In this document: positions 33,712 to 45,748 of the stretch, one piece after another | How positions within the stretch are numbered: position 1 is the first letter of the stretch | Layout of the letters: each line of letters starts with the position of its first letter | Assembly: GCA_025093985.1 (NCBI GenBank) | Contig: JACAAK010000001.1 | Coordinates: 2,976,001-3,040,000, forward strand | Source: Calvatia gigantea | Taxonomy: Eukaryota; Basidiomycota; Agaricomycetes; Agaricales; Lycoperdaceae | Length of the DNA: 64,000 nucleotides | Direction: 5' to 3' | The notes under the pieces: generated by a model | Seen by the model: only the letters and a program-made list of their open reading frames with translations | What the model was told of the DNA's origin: nothing | The model's database searches: none | Made by a program: the position numbers and the translations under genes

Positions 33712-34188
33712 ATGAAAGCCTCTGTCGCGTTCGCCTCCTGTCTTCCCCTACTTGCTAACGCTGTCTCCTTTCGGCGAGATGGTCCATGTGGGAAGAAAAC
33801 CTTTTTATGTTGCAGCTCTCTCCTATGACTACACTACTCGCCTCAATATCCAAAGTATTTTAACAACGCCCTGGATTGGACCATTGGATCTAAACATTAT
33901 CAACCTCGTTGGTCGTAAGTGAACTATTCAGCAGTGACATATCAACCCATGTGAGCACAGTGAGCTGCAGTGGAATTAACGCAGAAAGCAACTGGTGAGG
34001 ATCCTTGCCTGTGCGAGCTCTCGACCCGGCTTGAAACATGGATATCTTTAGTATGGGTGTGCGTGCATGCTGTACCAATAACAATTTCGTCAGTATTTCC
34101 ACCGTATCTGTGTTTTTTTCCAATTTTTCCAATTGAACGACAACAGGGTGGTATAATTGCGACTGGTTGCGCCGCATATACTGGATGA
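33712..34188 (+). pseudogene. Divergent hydrophobin 6, probable frameshift
   Basis: The locus starts with a signal peptide and first Cys group (MKASVAFASCLPLLANAVSFRRDGPCGKKTFLCCSS). Later exons follow the family plan: 33961-33994 (SCSGINAESN, ending in TG to make Cys with the next exon), 34052-34088 (37 nt as in every member, RACCTNNNF) and 34147-34188 (GGIIATGCAAYTG, stop). Between the CC and the segment LTTPWIGPLDLNIINLVG the frame shifts by one base, with no usable intron in 33712-33914. Sequence identity to the other hydrophobins is low outside the cysteines. It is either a decayed copy or a gene with one sequence error. Confidence 0.6.
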
Positions 34189-34517
34189 AATTGACAGCTG
34201 TGATTATCCGTTAACATGAGACGTTGGTGAACGGCGAGATAGGAAGGTTTGGTCAATCATACCAGAGGAAAAGAGTAGGGAAAAGCGGGCAGGGAACGGA
34301 GATAGCAGGGAAAAATCCAGCAGCAAAGAGGCTTCAGTAAGATGGGTTCCACCGACCTGTGCGACGTCCAATCCCCTGCGCAATAATTTTAGCTCAACTT
34401 TCAGAAAGTTGTGTCATAAGATGGAAGTGGCGCCACAAGAATGACATCATAGACGCGACGGGCCTGTTGGGTACTCGTCATAATCGCCATGAAAGCTTTG
34501 AAGAGTATATACCCATC

Positions 34518-35821
34518 ATGACCAGTACATTACCACCCATAGTCCAAGCGTTTTCTGGTGCAATTGGAAGCGCGGCCGCAGGAGTTCTGACCTATCCCCT
34601 TGAACTCGTCACAACACAACTTCAGTTACAGGACCTGAACAAAGAAGGAAGGCATGGAGGGCTCAGAGACTCGGAACGAATGCTGCGACACATCATACGG
34701 AAGCATGGTATAACAGCTTTATACGATGGCCTTTCAGTGGACACCGTTGCTAAAGTACTATCCGGGTGGGTTTATGCCACAATGCTAGCGGCCGACCAAG
34801 GGACACTCACCATTACTCTTCCAGTTTCTTCTACTTCTATTTCTATTCATGGCTGCACTCACTTTCGACACGAAGATTCCTTTCCTTCCCCGCGTTGAGA
34901 AGGAGATCCTCTGCTAAACCACGGCTCCCACACAATCCTGGCATGCTTGAAGAACTTATGTTAGGCTTCCTAGCTGGGGTGGCATCTCGTGCTGTTGCGA
35001 CACCCCTCAACATTATTACTCTGCATCTTCAAACTGGGCGGGAGAGCGAAAAAGAAGGGAAACCGGGTGCACCCGCATCGTTGGGCATTATGGGGACTGT
35101 GAAGCTCATCTACAAGAAACAGGGATTAGCGAGCTTCTGGAGAGGTGAGAGTCAATAATTACGACTTCTCGTTGAGTGGTGATGCTCATACATCGATAGG
35201 ATTTAAGACTGCAGCGATCCTTTCCTTAAATCCATCAATTACCTTGACTATTTATCAGTTTTTTCGAAGGGCACTCAAAATCCTCCGTGCACACCCCAGC
35301 CGCCTGGTACTCAAGGGAGCCCGACTCACGAAGGAGACCCCTACTAACCCCTCCCCCGGAGAGGCGTTCATAGGCGCAGCTATTTCAAATTCTATTGGTA
35401 TATTTCTCCTGTTATGTGTGCCTGCATCGTACTGAGGTCACGGATGACAGCTGTGGCTTTGTTATACCCATTGATCCTTGCAAAGACGCGATTGCAATAC
35501 TCATCGGCGAATTCCCTCACGGAAGCACTAATAGATGCGTACAAAGGTACCTATTATACGTCACGCGTGAAGAGAGAAAAAAGTAAGGCGCTCGAAGATA
35601 GAGCGCTGAAACCTGGTGTTTCGGGATTGTACCAGGGTCTGGAAGCGCAAACTTTGAAAGCTTTCTTCAATCAAGGAGTTGCCTTTTCGGTGAAAGGAAG
35701 GTATGTGTAGTACCGATAGGCAGGCTCTGAGTCGCTAGTAATACTGAGTTGTTTTTTGTGCAGGGTAGAGCAACTGATTGTCGCTGCTTATCTGTGTAGC
35801 CTCCGTAAGGCAACATTGTAG
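34518..35821 (+). CDS. Mitochondrial-carrier-family protein, PMP47/ANT1-like
   Basis: Five exons (34518-34765, 34825-35144, 35200-35397, 35451-35700, 35764-35821) sum to 1074 nt, 357 residues. It shows the three-repeat carrier fold: AFSGAIGSAAAGVLTYPLELVTTQLQLQ, LGFLAGVASRAVATPLNIITLHLQT, and AAISNSIAVALLYPLILAKTRLQY. The PxD/ExxK/R signatures are degenerate (PLELVT, PLNIIT, PLILAK), and the FFYFYFYSWL segment after repeat 1 resembles the peroxisomal adenine-nucleotide carriers (PMP47, ANT1). Peroxisomal ATP transport for fatty-acid activation is therefore the best guess, but the substrate is not proven. Confidence 0.85.
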
Positions 35822-36795
35822 ATGTCCGGATAATAGACCAATCCTGGGATTTGATTCTCAAGACATTCGTCAAGCAAAAATAGATAAACGGCTTCACACA
35901 TCGAAACGAAACCCGCAAAAGCCGTCCCCAAGGATTAGATTCTACAGAAAACTGAAAATTGGAAACCCAATTTAGTGAGTTACAGCAGGAAAGGGAACCT
36001 CTGAAACCGACAAACAGCCTGTGATCAAGTAGGGTGATATTTGGGTTTTCATTGGAGTAGATACCAACGATAAATTGAAACACAGAAAATTCAGAGATGA
36101 GACTCAGCATGGTACAGACGAGCATGACCACCAGGATGGCAGGATGGATTTGGAGCTTCCTCCGACGGGGATTGGCCGACGAGCTACCGCACAGGGACGT
36201 CGGGAGGAGTAATATTGCGGGGGATAGCTTGGGATAGTAATATATTACAAGTCCATCATGGTGGATTAAAAAAGACTCCCCGTTCCGTGTGGGTGAGGAT
36301 ACTTATGTCACGCAAAATCATTAACACATTCCCTTCTCGCCAACTCGTGATCAGCAAAACACACTTCTTTTCCAATAAAATATCCGCCAACATGTGATAT
36401 TCACGAAAGCAAGAAAGAGATTCGACTTCCCGTGAGAGATTATCTCCCTGCTGCGGCTTTCGACGACCCAATCCTTGCTCGATTAGCCCTTGATTGGACA
36501 ACAACGATAACTCCACAGATATCACCGCTGTGAGACGTAGCCAATTGCTTCAGTAATCTGTCGAGCAACCAATGGCGAGAGTCCGTCTGGTTGCCTATGC
36601 ATTGCATGACCTCGTCTTCGGCGTTGGTGAGCTCCCACACATGACCGTTCGAACTCGTGGTGTCTGCCACTTCCCTTCAAGACCAGTCCTTCCCTCGCAT
36701 AATCAAGGAATACATGGGAATCATTGTAATATAAGATAGCCTCACATGGCGAGCTTATTCCTCGGCACTTCAAGCTTCAAGGGGACCCTCCTATC
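35822..36795. other. 1-kb intergenic stretch
   Basis: No supported gene; it contains the presumed promoter of the second carboxylesterase. Confidence 0.5.
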
Positions 36796-38782
36796 ATGGC
36801 TCGTTTCGCTCCCTTCCTCATCGTCGCCGGCTCCTTGCTTGCCTTTGGCAGCGCTCAGAGCACTAACGGCCTAACCGTCCAGACTCAACAAGGTGCTGTC
36901 ACTGGGTCGCTTGTTCTTCCTACCGTTCGCCAGTTCCTTGGTATACCATATGCAACTGCAGGTCGCTGGCAGCCGCCCGCTGCCTCTCCTGCACGAAGTG
37001 CAGCACTCAATGCGACGCAATTTGGAGATTCTTGTGTTCAAAACCTTGCGCCTTCTAGCGCTGAATTTTTGACCCTTTCTGGGGCGGGTGTAGCGCCTGT
37101 ACCCGAATCTGATAATTGTTTGAACTTGAATATCTGGGCACCGAGGGTTGGGAGGAAACAAAGTACAGCTGTCTTGTTGTGGATCTACGGTGGATCTTTC
37201 CAGTTTGGAACTGCAAGTGCCATTTTCTCGACCGTTGAGGTTGATCAGTGATCGCTGAGATCGTTCACATTCTAGTCCAATTTTGCCGGTTATGATGGAA
37301 CAAACTTCGTTCGCGATCACGACGATATCACCGTTGTCACGATCAACTACCGGACAAATATCTTCGGACAACCAAATGCCCCACAACTTGTTTCGTCTAC
37401 TCGCACACAAAACTATGGCTTGCTTGATGTTGAGGCTGCTATACGTTGGGTCCATTCCAACATCGCCACGTTCGGCGGTGATCCCGAGAGGATCACTATT
37501 TTTGGACAGAGTGCGGGAAGCGTCGCAGTTGATGCTTATGCATATTCCCATCCTTCGGATACCATTGTCAAAGGTTCGTTAAAATGTCGATTGATTATGT
37601 CATGGGCGATTTTAACATTCCGGACTATGATATACTAGGTATCATCACTCAATCAGGAACGTGAGTCCGTTTTGTTGTGCCCTCAAACTCACTCCACTTA
37701 TCAGTTTCGTCGGTTAGATTGGATCTCGTAACTTCGATACCGATTGCTAGAATTGGCGTGGACGATCCAGACACGGCTGCTTGGAACAAAGTTGCCAATG
37801 CCGTTGGATGCGGATCATGTTTGTTTTCCTTGATCTGTCCCGGCAAAGACGCCGCTCACGATGATCACCCTCGTGTATAGCCCCAACATCAGATCAGTTA
37901 GCCTGTATGCGAGCGATCGACGCACATACTCTCGAACAAGCTACAATTGATGCGAGAACTACATTTTCTCCCATCGTAGACGGTGTGTCGTTTGTTTGCC
38001 GGTGGGTGATCTGATAAAGTCTGAAACCCGGCGTTAAGACATTACGATTTTCTCGGATTCCCACCTCCGGGGCCTGCTAGGCCATTTCCTGCACGTACCT
38101 ATGCTAGGAGGTACCACTGCCCAAGAAGCAGACATCTTCGTTGTTGTTGAGGAACTGTTGACTGTTGGAGTCGTCGTTCCTGTTGTGACTGAACAGGTTT
38201 CTGACATTGTGACAAAGGTAAGGCTCATGTATTGAAACAGAGATTGTTTGCTAACCTTCGTCTTCAGGTGGCATTTACCTGTCCAGCGAGTGCTGCTGCG
38301 TCCGATCGTTCGCGTGCGGGCGTTCCAACATGGCGTTACCAGTATCAAGGTACCTTACATCTCCTCAACATCTCCTCAATACTTCTTTTCGCATATTAAT
38401 ACCTGGTACTGCAGGCGTTTTCCCTGACATCTCTCAACGATCGGACCTCCGAGCCTATCACGCATCCGACGTACCTATCGTCTTTGGGACGTACAATGCG
38501 AGTACGGCTCCTGCTGGCCCTACCGGACCCGAAATCGCACTCTCGCAGTTGGTCCAAACGGCTTGGGTCACTTTTGCCAAAGATCCTGCCAATGGACTCA
38601 AGAGTGCGCCATTCTCATGGCCGAGAGTCAGCGACGGAGGGAATAATGTTGTCCTTCTTGGTAATTCTGCAAACCCGGGCGGCGCAGCATTTACTTCGAG
38701 TTCGACGATTGATGCGGATTGTGGGTCCATTGATGTGCTGGTGGCGTTGTATAACCTTCTGGGTATCAACATCACTTTGTAG
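36796..38782 (+). CDS. Secreted type-B carboxylesterase/lipase, paralog 2
   Basis: Eight exons (36796-37212, 37276-37573, 37639-37660, 37718-37818, 37881-37982, 38039-38217, 38268-38349, 38415-38782) give 522 residues. The signal peptide is MARFAPFLIVAGSLLAFGSA. Motifs are GIPYATAGRW, WIYGGSFQFGT, and FGQSAGS with nucleophile Ser near 218. The Glu in GGTTAQEADIF and the His in AYHASDVPIVFG complete a probable triad. All intron positions match those of the paralog at 8468-10390, and exons 2, 3, 5 and 7 have identical lengths (298, 22, 102 and 82 nt). Intron 1 (37213-37275) begins with GC (GCAAGT), whereas the same intron in paralog 1 begins with GT. It is likely an extracellular esterase or lipase. 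Confidence 0.9.
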
Positions 38783-39802
38783 ACTAGTATTAGTGTCCGA
38801 ACGAGAGAAATCAATAACGAGGCCATTGAGTCTCATTGACTATGGTTTATACTTTGCTCAGAGCATGGAACATATCGTGTTGTATTGTCTGTTTATGTCC
38901 GCCTCCACCTGGTTTACGTTTCGCTGACGTTACAGCCCCCATGGTATGTAAACAATTTGGCGGGCGCCATGAGCGCCAAGGTGGAAATGATGGAGTGAAG
39001 ACATGAGTGCATGATCTTTTATTACTGTTCTCGGAATTCGGACGGAAGGTCGCTCTGATCGCTGGAGTTAAGACAAGCAGGATTATCTCATTCTTCTGCA
39101 ATCAACGAGTGTTTTGCGGACTCGCCTAATTCTCGTACCATTTCGGAAGGGATAGCGTTCCCGTAATGCAGTACAATCTCGGCTTCGGCTCTGAGTCTTG
39201 TTGCCTTCGGGTGTAATGGAGGACGTAGCGAGTCTTGGTTTTTGCTTTTATCGGGCTGTCCTCGTTCTGCTTGACACCTGGTAGCCATCACTCGAAGTCG
39301 AATCCGGACACTCTACCAGACCATGTTGCCATTTTACTGCCACTGGGGGTAAAGGAGGATGACGTTATGTAGAGAGGTCGCCAGGGTGGCCTGGACAGGC
39401 TGCATTTAGGAAGCGGGAAACTGGCGCTAAGAATGACAATCTGGGATATTGTGCTTATGTGACCGGCACGGAGCAGGGTAATTGCGTCGTGGCTTTACCA
39501 ACCCAGGGCACCATGGAGTAGGGCTTCCTGCTTATCTTACAGACGAACGCGGCCGATAAGCAGGATAGTGACCCAGATGTCTGAGTCTGCGCGGCCAAAC
39601 ACGCCTCAACTTTCCCCGAAGATGGCGGCGGATCGGTCGACGCTCTGGACGTGTCGCCGGCCGGAACTCCACATTTGGGGGACTGCGGCGGGCCAAGCAG
39701 CGGCAAGCGCAACAAAATAAGAATCAACACGTCGGACCTGTTATGAGTTCGGCCAGCTCAAGCTGTCCCCATCATCTGGTTGGACTCTTACCACTGACCG
39801 CC
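38783..39802. other. 1-kb intergenic stretch upstream of the subtilisin
   Basis: No supported gene. The region before 39803 is GC-rich and presumably holds the protease promoter. Confidence 0.5.
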
Positions 39803-41361
39803 ATGAGTCGTCTCGCCATTTCCCTCCTCCTCGTCTCGACAGCCCTCGCTTCCCCTCTCTCTACGCCCCACAACGACATTCCCACTCGTTCTAACCTTGC
39901 GCTCGCTCCCCTTGTTGATGAGCACCATCCCCATGGCACCGTCAACAACTCGTACATCGTCATCTTTAAAGACGATGTTCCCGTGCATCTTATTCAGAAC
40001 CATCTGAATTTCCTCCAGGATGCTCATTCAGAGGACCCGCTCGTTGATGACTTTGCTGGTGTTCGACACGTTTACGATGGCCACCTTAATGGTTATGCCG
40101 GTCGGTTCACGCAGGGTGTTGTCGACAAGCTTCGTACCATGCCTGAAGTTGCCTACATTGAGAAGGACCAAATTGTCCGCGCTCTGGATGTCCAGAGCGG
40201 CGCACCATGGGTGAGTCATACTTCGTTGCACAACTCACAGCTTTGTCTGACGTCACTCTCCGTCTTTTTTCCGCGACTTGAAATCAGGGGTTGGCACGGA
40301 TAAGCCATCGGCCCAAGCTCACATTCTCCACTTTCACTAAATATCTCTTCAACCATGACGGTGGTGAGGGTGTTGACGTCTACGTCATCGATACTGGTAT
40401 CAATATTGAACATGACGAATTCGAGGGTCGTGCTCATTGGGGAAAGACGGTTCCTATGAACGATGAAGATGTTGACGGGAATGGCCATGGATCTCACTGT
40501 GCTGGTACTATCGCCTCGCGCAAGTATGGTGTGGCCAAGAAGGCTGGGGTGATTGCTGTCAAGGTTCTCGGCTCCAACGGCAGTGGATCAATGTCCGATG
40601 TTGTCGGTGGTGTCGTTTGGGCGGCCCAGCAAGCTAAGGTGAAGGCAACTGCTGCTGCCAAAGAATTAGTCCAGACTGGCAAGACCAAACACAAAGGTTC
40701 TGTTGCCAACATGAGCCTTGGTGGTGGCAAATCCCCATCCCTCGATGAAGCCGTCAATCGCGCTGTCGACTCTGGTCTCCATTTTGCAGTTGCCGCCGGA
40801 AACGACAATCGGGACGCTTGCAGTTACTCTCCCGCAGCCGCGGAGAAAGCCGTCACTGTCGGCGCTTCCACTCTTGGAGACGAACGCGCTTACTTCTCCA
40901 ATTACGGACCTTGTGTTGACGTCTTCGCCCCTGGCTTGAATATCCTCTCCACTTACAAGGGTGGCAGGAAGGCTACCGCATCCCTTTCTGGAACTTCCAT
41001 GGCATCCCCCCACACCGCCGGTCTCCTCGCATACTTCCTTTCCATCTACCCTTCACCAGAATTCGATCCCCAATTTGACAAGGATGATCAACTTGTCTCG
41101 TTGACCTCTGATGCTCAGACCCCTTTGAATTTCGGTAGTATCTACGCAATCGTTTATGCTGCGTTGCCCCGCTGGATCGGTTCCTTCCTGCCTGCGCCAG
41201 AACTTGTTGAAAGGATCGCTCCTATCCCGACACATCCCAAGACCCTAACACCCGCTCAGATGAAGAAGGCCCTTCTGGCTTTATCGAGCAGGAACATGAT
41301 CAAAGAGTTGCCCGCTGACACCGTCAACCTCCTCATCTTCAACAATGCTACTCACGCTTGA
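39803..41361 (+). CDS. Secreted subtilisin-like serine protease (S8, proteinase K type)
   Basis: Two exons (39803-40210, 40288-41361) give 493 residues. A signal peptide (MSRLAISLLLVSTALA) is followed by an I9-type inhibitor propeptide (NSYIVIFKDDVPVHL ... VAYIEKDQIVRA), cleaved near GAPWGLARIS. The catalytic domain has Asp near 171 (VYVIDTGIN), His near 203 (GNGHGSHCAGT) and Ser near 373 (SLSGTSMASPHTAG), with MSLGGGKS and AVAAGND in between. After the catalytic core there is an unusual insert or extension of about 115 residues ending NLLIFNNATHA; in the family the core normally ends soon after the Ser helix. It is similar to cerevisin/vacuolar protease B types, and secretion versus vacuolar location is not settled. 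A longer upstream frame with another ATG exists. Confidence 0.92.
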
Positions 41362-42969
41362 GGCATCCGACTGGTGGGGTGGAGAGTCAGGGACATTTGG
41401 TGTGCTTGCTACCTGTAGCTTTTCGCCTGATACTATCACCTACCCGTTGTTCTGTCGTTGCTTTACTTTTGGCTGTGTAAAATAGCTTGATATTGATACC
41501 TCCTTTTTAAACCGTAACGTGACGAGGTCTGAATGTATCAGTTGCTTCAAGATACACTTCACACCGACTTCACATCATGTGCGGAATCCCGAAGAAAGAT
41601 GGGGACGCGGGATTGTAGATTATGGTGGTGTTCTAGGCCGCGAAATGAAGATGTCACCTCCAGAAATAAATATGCTTTGTGATGGAATAAGCTATGTTTG
41701 GAGGAGTTGGCACCCAAATGATGCGACCATAAAATAGTCTTTTCCGAAATTGATTGTGCGCACCCTATACCCCGGACCTTTTTAATGGAACCCCCTGCTG
41801 CGGAAGTACCCTCTTCCAGTGAAATGTGGGCAAACTGCTAGTGAAGGATTACAAGCTAATACCGGCTTGTGTGGAGATTCCTACTTCCCGAAATCATTCC
41901 GAGCTTTTCTTACTGAGCTGCGAAAAGATCGGTAGCAAAAGTGACCAGGAACAGCAATGCACCAAGCTCGACCGACAGCTGGGAATTAGGCTCGCGATTA
42001 GGTTACCGATGAAAGTTTAAATTAGTTGCTCATAAACATACAGAGTAACATTGAGAACGAGCTTCTCATCCACCTCTCGAATCAATTCAAGGAAGAGATG
42101 GGAACGATGTTTCATCGATCTACGCAGTACTGAACGTTACATGCCATCATTTTCCAGTCTTCCAAGTTCCGTGCTTTCGAAAAGATAGATTTCTCCGAAC
42201 GTCCCGCGAGAGTTCGGAGCCTCGATTCATCAACCACCTCGACTGAATTGAGGCCGAGAAAGCGATTAATACTCCTTCGGTACGCGAGGGTCATATTTCT
42301 TTTCGGAGTAAGTATAGGCCCTGGTGTGTCTGATAGCCTTTCTGCATTTATGAGCTCGTCTATAACATATGTTTCCACGAAATTAGATGGCAAGTTAGAT
42401 GTCCAACTTCCACAGCTCCAAACTGGAACAATGAAACCCCTTAGCGCCGTCGTTTCAAAGTGACATGTCTTCCCAGACGCATTGTGAATGTCATTGGGTT
42501 ACTGCTCGAGGAAGGCCCCAAGCAGCACACGATCAAGGTTTCCAGAACAATCGGTGTGTGCCCTGCTCCTGCCACCGACGTTACACAGCCCGGAAGAAAT
42601 TCGTTCTTCGAACGACGAACAATCTTCTAGCGCCACGAACTCTACTGCGAGTGATTCACTGCGTCAACTGTGTTCCCTAGCCGTCCTTTCAACGAGGAGA
42701 GGACCATCCCGCCTAGCGCTGGCACAGCCTCAGTGGGGAGGCACTGATCATAGCGTCCCGGAGATCGGCCGGCAGAAGCGAATGGCGAGTTCTTGACTTG
42801 ATAAAAATAAAAACGCGGAACATAAGTTTTCAAGGAGATATATTCGGAACATACGTTCTGAGGTGGTTCCTCCACGCTCGGAGATGAGCCACCATCGGCA
42901 CGTTGTCTTCACTTGTTCTTGACGAACATGCGGACTGACGCCCTTCTCTACTGTTGACACCGTGTTTAG
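41362..42969. other. Gene-poor region, first part
   Basis: No exon set with family features could be assembled on either strand. Confidence 0.5.
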
Positions 42970-43800
42970 AGGGTTTTAACCAGGAGAAGTTCTGTACTTC
43001 CATGTAGATGCGAACTCGTGACGATCTGTGGTGTCGTCCACTTTTGCATCGAATGAGTGTGCGAGCCTTGATAGTTGAATGATTGTTCAAAATGAAGCGA
43101 ATTCCGGGTCCATCGTATCACAAGGCTTGGCCCATGTAGTCTCCTGGATCCATGAACAATGACGCTTCTTTGCTCCAACGGACTTCAGAATCGAATCCCG
43201 ACAGAAGACCGATCCAGCCGAATCTTTCTCCTTGGGGAAGCCTGGGACCTGCTGACGCATCGAAGCACATAAAGAGGCCAACATTACGACGTGGTGGCTG
43301 ATGAGTTCGCGTGGAAACCCAGCGCAATGATCGAGTGCGAAGATAGAGTCGCTGATCGGGGATAGTTATCTCCCGCTCGTCCTTGTATGTATCGTGAACC
43401 CGATACGAGGTAGTGTATAACAAAGTCACAGCTTCTATGCAGCATTTGAGTTACAACAGCAGAGGGGTGTTCCAAAGTGGGGGAACGGTTTTTGCTTTTG
43501 TCCTCACCTGGAACTTCCTGTACCGGGAACCAGGATGATTCCAATCCAACTTGAGCCCCGCAATCAAACACAGGTGGCAGACCTGGACGTCGATTAGAGC
43601 ATTTTGCCAGAAAGCGTAACATTCCTGTTGTCCATCTTGCGAGCATTCCCATCGGAAGTACCAAGGACGGTACCCCCGACCTTGTTGAAGTTGAGTCTGT
43701 ACAGCACATTTGCTGTAATATTCTCGGCCCCGCGTTGGCCAAGATGCTGTAGGACAAAATTTTGAAGTCCCTGCATGTCTTCTTCCATGCACGTCGCATT
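42970..43800 (-). other. Possible remnant of an unrecognised gene
   Basis: On the minus strand several open segments read like ordinary protein: ENITANVLYRLNFNKVGGTVLGTSDGN (about 43640-43730), HLCLIAGLKLDWNHPGSRYRKFQ (about 43500-43570) and VHDTYKDEREITIPDQRLYLRTRSLRW (about 43310-43400). They could be exons with GT-AG sites between some of them, but I could not join them in one frame and recognise no family. This is a decayed gene or chance. Confidence 0.2.
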
Positions 43801-45748
43801 TACTCGAAGTTAAGGTCGGACTATTGATGCTCCCCGCAGGTAAAAAGCTCCAGATGAAAGGTTGCCACACCAGGTTGTGGCGTCATATATTACATGCGCC
43901 GAAGAAACGCTCAATAAAAGTTTATTAGGTTGGGGACTGTTCCAACCTGCCGAGGGCAACTCCCTCGGCCAACAGGCCTTTGTGCTTAGAAGAGTTTCTG
44001 ATGAAGTTTATGAGTTCTTTTTTTCCGCTCTGACATCAATCTCGTTTGTTCAGAATTATCTACGGAGTACTCTGGGACTATGGCACCCCATATAGTCATG
44101 GAATTTCTTCGTTTGTTGCACGGTGTTTTGGAATAAACGTAAAGAGATTGATTCGTGGACTGAGATGAGTCGGCCGAAACGTCGTCAGCATTAGTGAAGG
44201 AAGTCTGTATCTAATACAATATTTCCGCTGGCTTTTCATAGCAGTTGGCTAGGGGAGTGGGGCGTCGGGTCTTGCTTACCAAGCCCACCCTCCTTTCCAC
44301 AACATCATGCCCATCCAGGACCATACCCAGTCCTGGCCAAAAAATGGGACCTGGAACGGCGTGGACGATGCGACTTAGTTCACAAGTTGGTTTAAAACTG
44401 GGGAAGAATCGGGAATGGATCTTGACCGTAATAACCTTTTTTTTGCCGGTTGGTATTCGCATTGGTATCAACTGCCATTCGATACCTTCTTGAAGTTACT
44501 ACAGCGTAGCAGGTTACGACTTAAACGGACCACATATGGTTATTAGGTTGCTTTCGGGTTGTATTCAGTAAAACTTAGGACAGTCTGAGAAGGTTCGTGT
44601 CAGCCCTTTGAGGAACGAACGAACGAACGAAAGAGGGGACCGAATTGAAATCTATGCAGGACAAAGATATCCCCGAGAAGGTAGTGCACAAGTTGTTGAA
44701 CTGGAATTTATTTGATGAGCAACTCGGGCCACTGGGTGAAAATAATGGGATGCGTTGGCCCACACTACAGCAAAGCTATTCCTTATTTAAGGGCAGAAAT
44801 TGTCGGGGGGCTCGGACAAGCGAGATTGTGGCCTCTTGTAGTTGAGGGCACATGGGAAGGTAGCATCCCACATTGAAACAAGCTTCATCCGCAGGAACTC
44901 GAGATAATTTTACGTCGATGACTGGAGGTTGGGCTCGGGCTTCGTTTGGTGCAGTCCCCGACACGAGGTTATTAAGGGTTTGTGATAGCCGATAAACAGT
45001 GGCGGTGGGACACGCATTCACTGCTAATTAGCACTTTCAATTCTCTGCAGTTGCGGTTTAGAAAAATTTAGAATCCACCATCAGTATCATTACCAGTCTA
45101 TCCCTGCCTCAGACCACGTGAGCCTGTGTCAGCTTTGCCCTGGCTCAACAACGTTCAGATTTTTTGTGATTTCGATTCCAACAATATCTCCCCTCGCAAC
45201 CCGGTGTGTAAGTCTCAATATGTAACGGATTGAAATCTCCTTCACAGTTTGCCTGATTGTGTGTCACTCCAGAATGGCCGAATGATCGACAATGATTACC
45301 GTGTTGCTCATTGAAAGCTCACTTCGGCGTTGGGAAATAACTTAGTCTAGTGCGCGACGGGGATGGTTTTGCATCGTTGATAACGGAGCCACATTACTAA
45401 GGCCAACTTGCTTTGAGCTGGTGGTTCAAGGAAAATGCTGTTGGGAAGGCTGTATACCTTTGGGCAGAACTCAATTGCTCCGAGCGTCTTTGGGCGGCTA
45501 TCACTCTGAGCCAGACCGACCGTTTGCCCGGCTTGCGGGGCGGCAGCAACTGCACTAATCAATGAATCATACTGTACATTTCCGTGTTTCTGGATCTGGG
45601 ATCTTGCATTCTAGTTGAACCTCATTCATGATCTTTCCGGTAGACATGGGCGATGCGACAGTATATAACTTCAAGTCTCGTTAGAATCTCCTCATCAGTT
45701 CTCTACACACTTTAAACCGCCCTCAACTTCTTAATTCGTCGCTTTCAA
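43801..45748. other. Gene-poor region, last part
   Basis: No supported gene. A short GAAC tetranucleotide repeat lies near 44617-44635. The right end has the promoter of the acetyltransferase gene. Confidence 0.5.

Noticed and set aside
34359..34517. Longer N-terminus for the carrier from an upstream ATG
   Set aside because: The added 53 residues do not resemble carrier proteins, while the ATG at 34518 begins a normal carrier N-terminus.
44211..44493. Overlapping plus and minus frames of about 85 codons
   Set aside because: Neither strand shows family features or splice partners.
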